Shown: positions 37,152 to 45,908 of the stretch, in pieces
Numbering within the stretch: the stretch's first letter is position 1
Layout of the letters: each line of letters starts with the position of its first letter
NCBI GenBank assembly: GCA_016787045.1
Contig: JAEUVA010000037.1
Location: 1-64,000 of the forward strand
Length of the DNA: 64,000 bases
From: Chitinophagales bacterium
Lineage (GTDB): Bacteria > Bacteroidota > Bacteroidia > Chitinophagales > LD1
Reading direction: 5' to 3'
The notes under the pieces: model-generated
The model's database searches: none
What the model saw: only the letters and a program-made list of their open reading frames with translations
Told to the model about the DNA's origin: nothing
Made by a program: the position numbers and the translations under genes

Positions 37152-37982
37152 ATGGCTAAGCGAAAAAAGACAAAAAAAACGACTGACGAGCTCCATTCAG
37201 AAAATGAGTTTCTGAAAATGAAAATGATGGCGGAGTTTGGAGGCAATTTTGTGGGTAATGCCGACAATATTCCCCCGGATATTGAAAATATGTTTTTGAA
37301 ACAGGTGATTAATTTTCATAAGCAACACGCACATGCTGAATCTACCTCTATCTATAAGTTTATTGGCGAACCGGAGTATAACTCTGTAAACGACCTGGGC
37401 GATAAAGAGTTAAAAAAAGAACTCAAGCGATTAATTGCGTTAATGAAAAAAAATGGCATAGTACTAAACGTGCTTGCCCCAACAGATAACAGAGAATTGT
37501 ATCGTTTTGTGACCGAAGAACTGTTTAAACATGAAATAGAGGGCGTAAAAATGAAAGGGTGGACTACCGAGTTTACCTACGAAGATTTTCATCCGAACAC
37601 AGAGTATGATGTGCGCTCAACGATCCACGATGCGCTGTTCAGCATTTTTGACAAGGACACTCCTTTTTTTGATCAAAATTTTTCGGAGGAAATGAAAGAC
37701 ACTTTAGGGCTGAGTACAGATGTAGAGGAGTTTAGAGAAAAAACCGAAAACTATAAGGCAAGCCACCTGCTACTCAGTCCGGTGAAATATCATATCTCAC
37801 GAATGGAAATTGACAGCGAATCGGGCAAAGCCGAAGCCACTGCAGAGTTGTTACTAAAAATTAAACACGATGGCGACAAGCGTGCCAAGCGCATGAAAAT
37901 TACCGTAGAGTTTTACTTGGAACAATCCAAAAACACACCATCTTGGTGGTTAGTTAATCGGGTAGTAAGCGATTTAACGTAA
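37152..37982 (+). CDS. Conserved hypothetical cytoplasmic protein (276 aa)
   Basis: Not recognised. A lysine-rich start (MAKRKKTKKTTDELHSENEFLK) precedes a mixed alpha/beta protein without signal peptide or membrane segments. Highly charged, with several helix-forming stretches (LGDKELKKELKRLIALMKKNG) and a C-terminal beta-rich part (KAEATAELLLKIKHDG, RMKITVEFYLEQS, SWWLVNRVVSDL) that could be an NTF2-like half-barrel; that is a guess from the strand pattern. It is divergent from the kinase at 36059 and convergent with the lipoprotein at 37983, whose stop directly abuts its own. Length and clean start make it a real gene. Confidence 0.85.
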   Translation: MAKRKKTKKTTDELHSENEFLKMKMMAEFGGNFVGNADNIPPDIENMFLKQVINFHKQHAHAESTSIYKFIGEPEYNSVNDLGDKELKKELKRLIALMKKNGIVLNVLAPTDNRELYRFVTEELFKHEIEGVKMKGWTTEFTYEDFHPNTEYDVRSTIHDALFSIFDKDTPFFDQNFSEEMKDTLGLSTDVEEFREKTENYKASHLLLSPVKYHISRMEIDSESGKAEATAELLLKIKHDGDKRAKRMKITVEFYLEQSKNTPSWWLVNRVVSDLT

Positions 37983-38465
37983 TTACTCGTATTTAAAGCT
38001 TTTTAAACTTACCCCTTTACCGCGAGATGTGCCGGTGGTGTTTACATCAAATGTTTTAATAAGTGTTGCAGCAGTGGGCACAGATGTATTGTCTGTGATG
38101 TATACTTTTACCGTATAGTTGCCGCCTTCTGCAATCTCCAACTCTATATTTGCTTTGGTTTTTTGGCCGGCTTCTAAAGTGGAGATAGTGTGCGAGTTAT
38201 CCGTAAAAATTACCTCTTCCTTACCATCGGCAGATTTTTTGCTCACTTGCACGACCAATGCATCTTGCGCCCCGCGAGAGCTGCTGCCTTTCCAGCATTT
38301 GCTTTGAATAATACTTACAACCGTGTTAATAATGCCGTTGTAGTTTTTGTTGACTGCGTTGGTAATGGTTTTACCGGTGTTAGATAAAATTTGGTTAGCA
38401 CATCCACAGCCGGTAAAAGATACTGCTGCAATGAGGAATAGAACGTAATAGATAGTTTTTATCAT
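37983..38465 (-). CDS. Small lipoprotein of unknown function
   Basis: Start at ATG 38465 gives a 160-residue lipoprotein: hydrophobic residues 5-17, lipobox FTGC with Cys20, then GCANQ. The frame extends 18 codons further upstream but would place the signal too far inside. The mature part has a single beta-sandwich-like domain (ALVVQVSKKSADG, then GGNYTVKVYITDNTS) that resembles domains covering secreted proteins, but no named family. The tail TSRGKGVSLKSFKYE is basic. Function unknown. Confidence 0.82.
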   Translation of the reverse strand: MIKTIYYVLFLIAAVSFTGCGCANQILSNTGKTITNAVNKNYNGIINTVVSIIQSKCWKGSSSRGAQDALVVQVSKKSADGKEEVIFTDNSHTISTLEAGQKTKANIELEIAEGGNYTVKVYITDNTSVPTAATLIKTFDVNTTGTSRGKGVSLKSFKYE

Positions 38466-38629
38466 TTGGGTTGGGTTTAATGCTACGAAAGTAAAAAATG
38501 AATGAATTAGAATTAGCACTTTAACACGCGCTGTTTACGCTTCAAAAACATTTTTAGACCACTAATTGCTTAAGCAAACAACTCATTCAAAGCTATTTGT
38601 TCATTTGCAACATAATTTACAGAGAAACG

Positions 38630-39754
38630 ATGATTGAGAAAACAAAATTTGTCATTACTACTGCCACTGCCATTGCACTTAGCAGCGCAGTGGTTTTAGT
38701 AGCTTGCAACAAAACCAAAACCACTACTGCTCAAACAAAATCTATTACTGAAGCTGTGTACGCCTCCGGTTTTTTGGTGGCTGCAAACGAGTACAAAGTG
38801 TATGCTATGGCCGATGGCTATGTGGTGTCTAAAAACAAAGAAGCCGGTGATAATGTAAAAGCCGGTGAAGAAATACTCCGCATACAAAATGATGCAGCCG
38901 GTGCCAAAGTAAATGCCGGAAGTGCGGCATTGGATTTAGCACGGATTAACGCCTCTGAAAAATCACCAGTGCTCAGCGAATTGAAAAGTAAAATGAAAAA
39001 TGCGGAGGCAAAATTCAAGAATGATTCTATAAACTTAGTGCGTTACAAAAACATGTTTTCGTCTAACGCAGTTACCAAATCGCAGTTTGATCAGGCAACT
39101 TTGGCTTATGAAGTTTCGCAAAACGATTGGTTGGCAGCGCAAGACAATTACAGACGCACTAAAGAGCAACTGCAAGTGGAACTCAAAAACGCAGAAAGCA
39201 CATTTGCCGCTGCCGGACTGGATTTCAATAACTATTCCATCAAAAGTATTTTAAATGGAAAGGTATATGAACTATACAAAGATTTGGGAGAGGCAGTGCG
39301 CAGAAATGATGTGGTAGCGCTTGTTGGCGATGCCGATAAAATGATCCTGGAACTCAATGTGGATCAAAGCGATGTGGACAGGGTAAAACTCAACCAAGAG
39401 GTGGTAGTAAAGTTAGATGTAACCGGTGAAAAAGTGTATAAGGCCACTGTAGTAAAGATATATCCGAGCATGAATCAAAACGACCAAAGTTTTAAAGTAG
39501 AAGCAATGTTTACAGAAAACTACGCTCTGAACTTTACCCGCGTATCAGTAGAAGCTAACATCATTATTGCACAAAAGGAAAATGCATTGCTAATACCCCG
39601 TGCATTGTTGCTTGTAGGCGATGAGGTAGAGGTAAAATCGCTGGGCGGAAACAAAAAAGTGAAAGTGAAAAAGGGAATGCAAAACTTGGAATATGTAGAG
39701 ATACTGGAGGGCATTTCTGCTAAAGATGAACTTGTACTACCTAAAGAAAAATAG
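38630..39754 (+). CDS. HlyD/RND-type periplasmic adaptor lipoprotein
   Basis: Start at ATG 38630 gives a 374-residue lipoprotein (lipobox LVAC, Cys26). The membrane-fusion-protein layout is present: a lipoyl half-motif (GYVVSKNKEAGDNVKAGEEILRI at about 71-93), a long coiled-coil hairpin at about 105-190, the second lipoyl half, a beta-barrel domain with LNVDQSDVDRVKLNQEVVVKLD, and a C-terminal membrane-proximal domain. It should link the inner-membrane ABC permease/ATPase of the same operon (40631-42614) to an outer-membrane channel, which is not encoded here. The next gene starts on the base after its TAG stop. Confidence 0.9.
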   Translation: MIEKTKFVITTATAIALSSAVVLVACNKTKTTTAQTKSITEAVYASGFLVAANEYKVYAMADGYVVSKNKEAGDNVKAGEEILRIQNDAAGAKVNAGSAALDLARINASEKSPVLSELKSKMKNAEAKFKNDSINLVRYKNMFSSNAVTKSQFDQATLAYEVSQNDWLAAQDNYRRTKEQLQVELKNAESTFAAAGLDFNNYSIKSILNGKVYELYKDLGEAVRRNDVVALVGDADKMILELNVDQSDVDRVKLNQEVVVKLDVTGEKVYKATVVKIYPSMNQNDQSFKVEAMFTENYALNFTRVSVEANIIIAQKENALLIPRALLLVGDEVEVKSLGGNKKVKVKKGMQNLEYVEILEGISAKDELVLPKEK

Positions 39755-40624
39755 ATGAACAAACCCAATTGGTTAGACAGTAGTGAATATCCTTTTAGTA
39801 GCCATTACAGTGCTATAGATGGCAGGCAAATGCACTATGTAGATGAAGGTAACGGAGAAGTTGTTTTACTTATTCACGGAACACCATCGTGGAGTTTTGA
39901 CTACCGAAATGTGATTAAAAAACTGTCTAAAACTAACCGTTGCATTGCACCTGACCATATAGGGTTTGGTCTTAGCGAAAAACCTGTTGATTACACCTAC
40001 TCTACACAAAAGCATAGTCAAAACCTGACAGAGTTCATCAAGCAGTTGGGGTTGAAAAACATCACTATGGTGGTTCATGATTTTGGTGGCCCAATTGGCA
40101 TTAACTACGCAATTGAACATGCGCACAACATCACGCGGTTAGTTATCCTAAACACCTGGCTTTTTTCTACAAAAAACGAACCTGAATACAAGCAGGCAGA
40201 GTTTATTCTGAAATCGCCTTTGCTGCCTATTCTCTATAAGTATTTCAATTTTTCTGCTGCTTTTATGGTACCTCAATCTTGGGGAGACAGGAAAAAATTA
40301 ACTGCTGCGCATTTAGCTCATTTCAAAAATCCGTTTCAAAAACCATCTGATCGGTTAGGCACTTTGTCGTTTGCCCAATCGCTATTGAGTGATCAAGAGT
40401 GGTTTGAAACAATTTGGGATAGACTGTCTATACTCAATGCCATTCCAACCCTGATTGTTTGGGGCGAAAAAGACAAGTTTATACCCGTAAAGTTTGCAGA
40501 ACGTCTTCAGCAAAAGCTTACTAATTCAACTTTGTTACGACTACAAGCCGGGCACTTTGTGCAAGATGAAGCCGCAGTTGAAACAACCCAAGCCCTACAA
40601 CAATTCTTATCAGCTAATCCTTAA
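39755..40624 (+). CDS. Alpha/beta hydrolase with Asp nucleophile, haloalkane-dehalogenase-like
   Basis: A 289-residue alpha/beta hydrolase. The nucleophile elbow is VVHDFGGPIG with Asp109, as in haloalkane dehalogenases and epoxide hydrolases, rather than Ser. The oxyanion loop is LIHGTPSWSF (His41), the acid is probably the Asp in VWGEKDKFIP, and the base is the His in QAGHFVQDEA. The cap domain spans about 130-215. The halide-binding Trp that follows the nucleophile in true dehalogenases is Phe110 here, and the Asn/Glu of the HGxP loop is Thr, so halide release is doubtful. It is embedded between an adaptor and a permease gene with 0- and 6-bp spacings. Substrate unknown. Confidence 0.85.
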   Translation: MNKPNWLDSSEYPFSSHYSAIDGRQMHYVDEGNGEVVLLIHGTPSWSFDYRNVIKKLSKTNRCIAPDHIGFGLSEKPVDYTYSTQKHSQNLTEFIKQLGLKNITMVVHDFGGPIGINYAIEHAHNITRLVILNTWLFSTKNEPEYKQAEFILKSPLLPILYKYFNFSAAFMVPQSWGDRKKLTAAHLAHFKNPFQKPSDRLGTLSFAQSLLSDQEWFETIWDRLSILNAIPTLIVWGEKDKFIPVKFAERLQQKLTNSTLLRLQAGHFVQDEAAVETTQALQQFLSANP

Positions 40625-40630
40625 AAGTAT

Positions 40631-41890
40631 ATGGCAGGCAACGTAAATTTTGAAATCGCAAAAACACACCTGCTGGCAAAGCCACGGCAAACACTCATTG
40701 CCATGCTGGGAGTAACTTTTGGCATAGGCATGTATATATTGATGATAAGCTTCATGCAGGGCTTTAATGAGTTTTTAGAAGATACGCTTCTCTCCTCTAC
40801 ACCCGATGTTCGTATTTACAACGATATAAAAACAGATTTCAGTCACTCCATTTTAGATGAGGTAAGCGACACTTCAAAAACCTGGAATATTGTACATCAC
40901 CCTAAACCAAAAGACATTACACCTAACATCAAAAACTCATCGCGCATTATCACAGATTTGAAAAATGATGCTCGGGTACAAGCCGTAAGTCCGCAGTTGT
41001 CCACACAAGTATTTTATGTAAACGGTCCGGTGCAAATTAATGGCTCACTAAACGGTGTAGATGTACTGCAAGAGGCACAACTTACCGGTTTAAACGAAAA
41101 AATGAAAACCGGACGCATTGAAAATTTACTGACCATAGACAATGGCATTCTAATGGGCCACGGGTTGGCGCAAAAACTAAACGTAAGTGTGGGCGATATT
41201 GTAACCCTTGCATCACCAAAAGGCACATCTATGCGGTTTAGAGTAGTGGGCACATTTCAGTTTGGCATAGGCAGCTTAGACAACATTAAATGCTACGTTA
41301 ACTTGGCCAAGGTTCAACAGCTTTTGGGCAAAGACAATCAGTACGTAACCGAGATAAGTATCAAGTTGAAAAACTACGATGCTGCTACTGAAATGGCTGC
41401 CGAATTAGCCAAACGTTACGACTATAAAGCCGATGACTGGAAAACAACCAATGCCAGTGCTATGGTTTCTATTCTAATCCGAAATGTGATGACCTTTGTT
41501 GTATCCTTTACGCTATTGGTAGTGGCCGGCTTTGGCATCTACAATATTATGAGCATGACCATCCAAAATAAATTAAAAGATATTGCCATACTTAAAGCAC
41601 AAGGGTTTTCATCACAAGATATCCGACAGATATTTTTGACAGAGAGCGTAACTATTGGAGTATTAGGAGCACTCACCGGTTTAGTTCTTGGGTTTATTTT
41701 AAGTAGCATGGTTTACAATCTACCGTTCCCCAAAAATGATTTTATCAGCATCACGCATTTCCCTGTGGTGTTTCATACCAAGCACTATTTATTTGGGTTG
41801 GCGTTTGGCATTATCACCACATTTATTGCGGGTTTGATGCCGAGTGTTAAAGCAGGCAAGGTAGATCCGGTAGCCATATTGAGAGGATAA
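40631..41890 (+). CDS. ABC transporter permease, MacB/FtsX type
   Basis: A 419-residue inner-membrane protein of the MacB/LolCE/FtsX superfamily. One membrane helix near the N-terminus (about 18-40), a large periplasmic domain (about 45-270) containing the core-domain blocks ILMGHGLAQKLNVSVGDIV and RFRVVGTFQFGIGSLDN, then three C-terminal helices (about 282-305, 337-360, 379-400) with FGIYNIMSMTIQNKLKDIAILKAQGFS between them, the coupling-helix region. Works with the ATPase at 41913 as a mechanotransmission-type pump. The adjoining HlyD-like adaptor suggests an efflux rather than a lipoprotein-sorting role. Confidence 0.92.
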   Translation: MAGNVNFEIAKTHLLAKPRQTLIAMLGVTFGIGMYILMISFMQGFNEFLEDTLLSSTPDVRIYNDIKTDFSHSILDEVSDTSKTWNIVHHPKPKDITPNIKNSSRIITDLKNDARVQAVSPQLSTQVFYVNGPVQINGSLNGVDVLQEAQLTGLNEKMKTGRIENLLTIDNGILMGHGLAQKLNVSVGDIVTLASPKGTSMRFRVVGTFQFGIGSLDNIKCYVNLAKVQQLLGKDNQYVTEISIKLKNYDAATEMAAELAKRYDYKADDWKTTNASAMVSILIRNVMTFVVSFTLLVVAGFGIYNIMSMTIQNKLKDIAILKAQGFSSQDIRQIFLTESVTIGVLGALTGLVLGFILSSMVYNLPFPKNDFISITHFPVVFHTKHYLFGLAFGIITTFIAGLMPSVKAGKVDPVAILRG

Positions 41891-41912
41891 ACAACAAAAA
41901 GAGGAAAACGAT

Positions 41913-42614
41913 ATGTCGGTAGTATTACAAGCCAAGAACTTAAACAAATACTTCTACGAGCCCGAAAAATTTCATGTGCTGCGTAATGTATCATTTGAAA
42001 TCAACAAAGGGCAATTTGTATCCATAGTTGGCAAAAGCGGCTGCGGTAAATCTACCTTGTTGTATTTGCTATCTACCATGGATACCAACTACGAAGGGGA
42101 GATAGAAATCAATCAAACACTACTCACCGGCAAGTCGCAAAACGAACTGGCCAAATTTCGCAACCAACATATTGGCTTTGTGTTTCAGTTTCACTTTTTA
42201 CTACCCGAGTTTACAGCTTTGAAAAATGTGATGATACCTGCCGAAAAAACCGGACTATACAGTAAGAGCGAATGTGAAGATCGCGCTTACGAAAAACTGA
42301 AATGGTTGGACATGGATAAGTTTGCTACTAAACTCTCTTCTAAACTCTCGGGGGGGCAGCAGCAGCGCGTAGCCATTGCCCGTGCATTGGTCAATGACCC
42401 CACCATTATCATGGGCGATGAGCCAACCGGTAACTTAGATTCAGCTAATACGCAAATTGTATTTGATATACTCAATGACTTATCGCACAACAAAGGGCAA
42501 ACCATTATTGCCGTAACGCACGACCCGGAGTTTGCTGCAAATACAGACAGAATAATTGAAATGAAGGATGGGGAAATTGTGAACAACACCATAAAGCATG
42601 AAGTGGCAAGTTAA
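41913..42614 (+). CDS. ABC transporter ATP-binding protein, MacB/LolD type
   Basis: A 233-residue ATPase with Walker [11 protein letters not shown] loop [11 protein letters not shown], signature [15 protein letters not shown], Walker [14 protein letters not shown] and H loop [17 protein letters not shown] is characteristic of the MacB/LolD/FtsE group, so it fits the FtsX-type permease 22 bp upstream. A Shine-Dalgarno-like AGAGG at 41900-41904 precedes the ATG by 8 nt, which is uncommon in this window. Its last 17 bases overlap the start of the LytS-type kinase gene, which points to co-translation. Confidence 0.95.
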   Translation: MSVVLQAKNLNKYFYEPEKFHVLRNVSFEINKGQFVSIVGKSGCGKSTLLYLLSTMDTNYEGEIEINQTLLTGKSQNELAKFRNQHIGFVFQFHFLLPEFTALKNVMIPAEKTGLYSKSECEDRAYEKLKWLDMDKFATKLSSKLSGGQQQRVAIARALVNDPTIIMGDEPTGNLDSANTQIVFDILNDLSHNKGQTIIAVTHDPEFAANTDRIIEMKDGEIVNNTIKHEVAS

Positions 42615-43611
42615 ACAAGAAACCAAAATAGCCCTTGGTATACTTGCGGGTATATTTTTGGTGTTTAATTCGGTAAAGATTTTTGTTTTCCCCAACGAGT
42701 CGCTACGCTGGCACATTGGCACATCGTTAGGCGGTATTGTGATGCTGGGAATTATCGGCCTGATAGTACGAGCAGTAGATATCTGGTTAGATAAAAAATT
42801 CCCTTTTGAGCGCAACCCTTTTTGGCGCATTGCACTTCAGTTTATCATCACTTTACTTGCGGTAGTAGCTGTGCGATTAGCCAGTTTCCCTCTTGTACAA
42901 AACGAGTTTGGCAAAGTGCCATCGCGCGAGTTGATAGCAGCGGGCTTTGCCATCAATGTATTCATGACCTTGAGTTTAGTGTTATCTATTTTTGGTTACC
43001 ACTTTTTTAGAAAATGGCGGCAAGAAAGCATAGTGGCTGCTGAACTGGAAAAAGAAAAAGCACAAGTGCAATACGACAACCTCAAGAACCAACTCAATCC
43101 ACATTTTTTGTTCAACGCACTTTCATCACTCAATTCATTAATTTTTGAAAACCCACAACTGGCCTCTGATTTTTTGCAGCAATTATCTAAAGTCTATCGG
43201 TACCTTTTAGATAACAAAGAAAAAAATGCGGTTACCCTGCAAACTGAAATAGAGTTTGTTAGCCATTACATACAACTACTAAAAACACGTTTTGGCGATG
43301 GTTTGCAAATACACTTACAAATTGATGACAGCATTAAAGAAAAAACCATTGTACCGGTTACGCTTCAAATTTTGATTGAAAATGCTGTTAAACACAACAC
43401 TACTTCTAAAGATTCTCCACTTGTTGTTCGCGTGTTTAAGCAAACCAATTTTTTGTGTGTAGAAAACAACTTGCAAAAGAAAAATGCCATTGAGATTTCT
43501 AACCGACATGGCTTACAAAACTTAAAAAACTTATACGCATTTATCAATGAAAGCCCAATTGAAGTGATAGAGAGCAGCCATAGTTTTATTGTAAAAGTTC
43601 CACTATCATAA
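42598..43611 (+). CDS. LytS-type sensor histidine kinase
   Basis: A 337-residue kinase of the LytS/YehU family (His_kinase domain). Four membrane segments (about residues 10-30, 40-62, 77-100, 112-135) without an extracytoplasmic domain, then the kinase core with phospho-accepting His169 in [15 protein letters not shown] and an ATPase domain containing LIENAVKHN and [11 protein letters not shown]. The start overlaps the ATPase gene by 17 bp; the response regulator follows after 10 bp. By analogy with Bce-type modules the kinase may read out transporter activity, which is an inference from gene order. Confidence 0.93.
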   Translation: MKWQVKQETKIALGILAGIFLVFNSVKIFVFPNESLRWHIGTSLGGIVMLGIIGLIVRAVDIWLDKKFPFERNPFWRIALQFIITLLAVVAVRLASFPLVQNEFGKVPSRELIAAGFAINVFMTLSLVLSIFGYHFFRKWRQESIVAAELEKEKAQVQYDNLKNQLNPHFLFNALSSLNSLIFENPQLASDFLQQLSKVYRYLLDNKEKNAVTLQTEIEFVSHYIQLLKTRFGDGLQIHLQIDDSIKEKTIVPVTLQILIENAVKHNTTSKDSPLVVRVFKQTNFLCVENNLQKKNAIEISNRHGLQNLKNLYAFINESPIEVIESSHSFIVKVPLS

Positions 43612-43621
43612 AATACATAAA

Positions 43622-44389
43622 ATGAAAGTAGTTATCATTGAAGACGAGCCGCTAACCGCCAAAAATCTGGCGCGAGTGCTCAGGCAGTTAGAGCCACAAG
43701 CAGAGATTATTGAAACTATTGATTCTGTTGCCGGTGCCGTAAAGTGGCTCAAAACCAACCCACACCCCGATTTGTTTATCATGGATATTCAATTAGCCGA
43801 TGGAGTAAGTTTTGATATATTCAATCAAGTTGTAATTGATAAACCCGTAATCTTCAGCACGGCTTACAACGAGTACGCCATACATGCCTTTAAGGTAAAT
43901 AGCATAGATTACTTACTCAAGCCGCTAGACAAAGAACAACTCCAAAAGGCATTAGAAAAATTTAAAAAGTATTTCAGCGCTCCGCAACCCAAGCCCGTAG
44001 AAAACTGGCAAAAGTTTGCAGATGACTACACCCATCAGCAATTACCAAAATATAAAGAGCGTTTTTTGGCCCATTACAAAGGAAGTATTGTGCCAATACC
44101 CACCATCAAAGCCGCATATTTTTTAAAAGACACGGTAATTTACCTCATCACCACCGATGGCGACAAACTAATTACCGACTACGGCACCATTGACGAGATA
44201 GAAGAAGTGGTGAGCCCGGCACTGTTTTTTAGAGCCAATCGGCAGATGCTTATACACATTGAACAGGTAGATAATTACAAGAAGCACGATACCGGAAAAA
44301 TAGAAGTACACCTCAAATGTGCTCCGGCCATGCGGGTAGATGTGAGCCGCGAAAAGGCCAACGAATTTGTACAGTGGCTGAGCGAATAA
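43622..44389 (+). CDS. LytTR-family response regulator
   Basis: A 255-residue regulator. Receiver with Asp55 (FIMDIQLADG), acidic IEDEP at residues 6-10 and Lys in YLLKPLD, then a linker and a C-terminal LytTR DNA-binding domain (KERFLAHYKGSIVPIPT ... FFRANRQMLIHIEQVDNY, then CAPAMRVDVSREKANEF). Last gene of the six-gene operon begun at 38630. LytTR regulators bind paired direct repeats; I could not identify such a site confidently upstream of the operon. Confidence 0.94.
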   Translation: MKVVIIEDEPLTAKNLARVLRQLEPQAEIIETIDSVAGAVKWLKTNPHPDLFIMDIQLADGVSFDIFNQVVIDKPVIFSTAYNEYAIHAFKVNSIDYLLKPLDKEQLQKALEKFKKYFSAPQPKPVENWQKFADDYTHQQLPKYKERFLAHYKGSIVPIPTIKAAYFLKDTVIYLITTDGDKLITDYGTIDEIEEVVSPALFFRANRQMLIHIEQVDNYKKHDTGKIEVHLKCAPAMRVDVSREKANEFVQWLSE

Positions 44390-44420
44390 CTGCTTATAGT
44401 TTTTGTAAAAAGTGAATGTT

Positions 44421-44450
44421 TTTGAAACGTGGGCAATTCATGTACGTTTG
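44421..44450 (+). promoter_or_regulatory. Promoter of the rseP gene
   Basis: TTTG at 44421-44424, 18 nt, TACGTTTG at 44443-44450: a full match to the Bacteroidota promoter consensus, 17 bp upstream of the rseP ATG, giving a short leader of about 12 nt. Confidence 0.7.
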
Positions 44451-44467
44451 CCCGCTTAAATTGAAGT

Positions 44468-45835
44468 ATGATTCGTTTGTTGTATCTTTTTTTAGGGCTT
44501 TCTATTCTTATTACCTTGCACGAGCTGGGGCACTTTATTACTGCCCGTTGGTTTAAAACCCGGGTAGAAAAGTTTTACCTCTTCTTTGATTTTCTATTTC
44601 CATTTCCCAACCTGCTCAATTTCTCTCTGTTCAAAAAGCAAGTAGGAGAAACCGAATACGGCTTGGGTTGGTTTCCGTTTGGCGGCTATGTAAAAATAGC
44701 GGGCATGATAGACGAAAGCATGGACGAGAACTACAAAAACACGCCACCGCAACCCTGGGAGTTTCGCAGTAAACCGGCTTGGCAGCGGCTCATTATTATG
44801 CTGGGTGGTATTATCGTTAACCTGCTTCTTGGCTTTTTTATTTACGCCATGCTCATGTGGGCCAATGGCGAGCAGTACATCCCCATGGAAAATGCCAAGT
44901 ACGGCTTTGCCATGGACTCTGTAGCCAAAAGCATAGGGCTGCAAAGTGGCGATAAATTGATTGGCTATGATGGTACCCACAAATTCAAAGATGCCTCAGT
45001 ATCGGTAGTTAAAGATTTATTGTTAGACAACGCCCGTACCCTCCAGATAGAGCGAAACGGGCAAAAAATGGATATTGAAATACCCGAAAGTGTATATGCC
45101 GATATTATACAAAGCGAAGGCAAAATTATGTTTACCCGGCTGGCATTACCTAACGAGATAGATACCGTACTTCCCGGCTCTGCCTTGCAAGGCGTAGCGC
45201 AAAAAGGTGATAAACTCATTTTTATCAACAACGAAAAGATTGAATATTTTCCTGAAATAACTATGACACTCTTGCGCTACCTCGGCAGCGAAGTAACCAT
45301 AGGTTTGCTGCGGGGCACCGATACTATTTCGCATAAAATTACCTTACCCTCTACGCTACCCGAAGATGGCATCTTAAAATTAGGCGCTAAATCGGCTGAG
45401 TCGTATTTTGAGATTAAGAAAGTAGAGTATTCTTTTTTCAGTTCGCTGCCAGCAGGTGTCAAAAAATCATTTGAAATACTGGGCGATTATGTAAAGCAAT
45501 TTCGCATCATCTTTAGCCCACGCTTAAAAGGGTACAAACAAATAGGTGGTTTTGCTGCCATTTCTAAACTATACCCTAACCAATGGGACTGGACGGCCTT
45601 TTGGGCATCTACCGCACTGCTTTCGCTCATCTTGGCTTTTATGAATGTATTGCCCATACCGGCTTTAGATGGCGGCCACGCCCTATTTACCATTTGGGAA
45701 ATGATAACCGGTAAAGCCCCGGGCGATAAGTTTTTGGAGCGTGCACAAATGGTAGGCATGGTGCTGGTATTTACCTTGCTAATTTATGCCAACGGCAATG
45801 ATTTGGTACGCTGGATTACGAAGACATTTTTGTAG
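44468..45835 (+). CDS. rseP: RseP family intramembrane zinc metalloprotease (site-2 protease)
   Basis: A 455-residue polytopic protease that cleaves membrane-embedded segments such as anti-sigma factors. The zinc motif HELGH is at residues 18-22 in the first helix. A second helix at about 116-136 follows, then two PDZ-like regions (about 155-300), and the C-terminal helix carries NVLPIPALDGGHALF with the third ligand Asp. The last helix is at about 430-450. Its own promoter and an isolated position suggest a monocistronic gene. No sigma/anti-sigma pair is seen in this window. Confidence 0.95.
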   Translation: MIRLLYLFLGLSILITLHELGHFITARWFKTRVEKFYLFFDFLFPFPNLLNFSLFKKQVGETEYGLGWFPFGGYVKIAGMIDESMDENYKNTPPQPWEFRSKPAWQRLIIMLGGIIVNLLLGFFIYAMLMWANGEQYIPMENAKYGFAMDSVAKSIGLQSGDKLIGYDGTHKFKDASVSVVKDLLLDNARTLQIERNGQKMDIEIPESVYADIIQSEGKIMFTRLALPNEIDTVLPGSALQGVAQKGDKLIFINNEKIEYFPEITMTLLRYLGSEVTIGLLRGTDTISHKITLPSTLPEDGILKLGAKSAESYFEIKKVEYSFFSSLPAGVKKSFEILGDYVKQFRIIFSPRLKGYKQIGGFAAISKLYPNQWDWTAFWASTALLSLILAFMNVLPIPALDGGHALFTIWEMITGKAPGDKFLERAQMVGMVLVFTLLIYANGNDLVRWITKTFL

Positions 45836-45908
45836 TATTTAGCTACATTAATTTCTTTGGGAATCCTGTCTGCTTTAGCGAAATTTACAAACCATCAAAC
45901 ACATTTTT

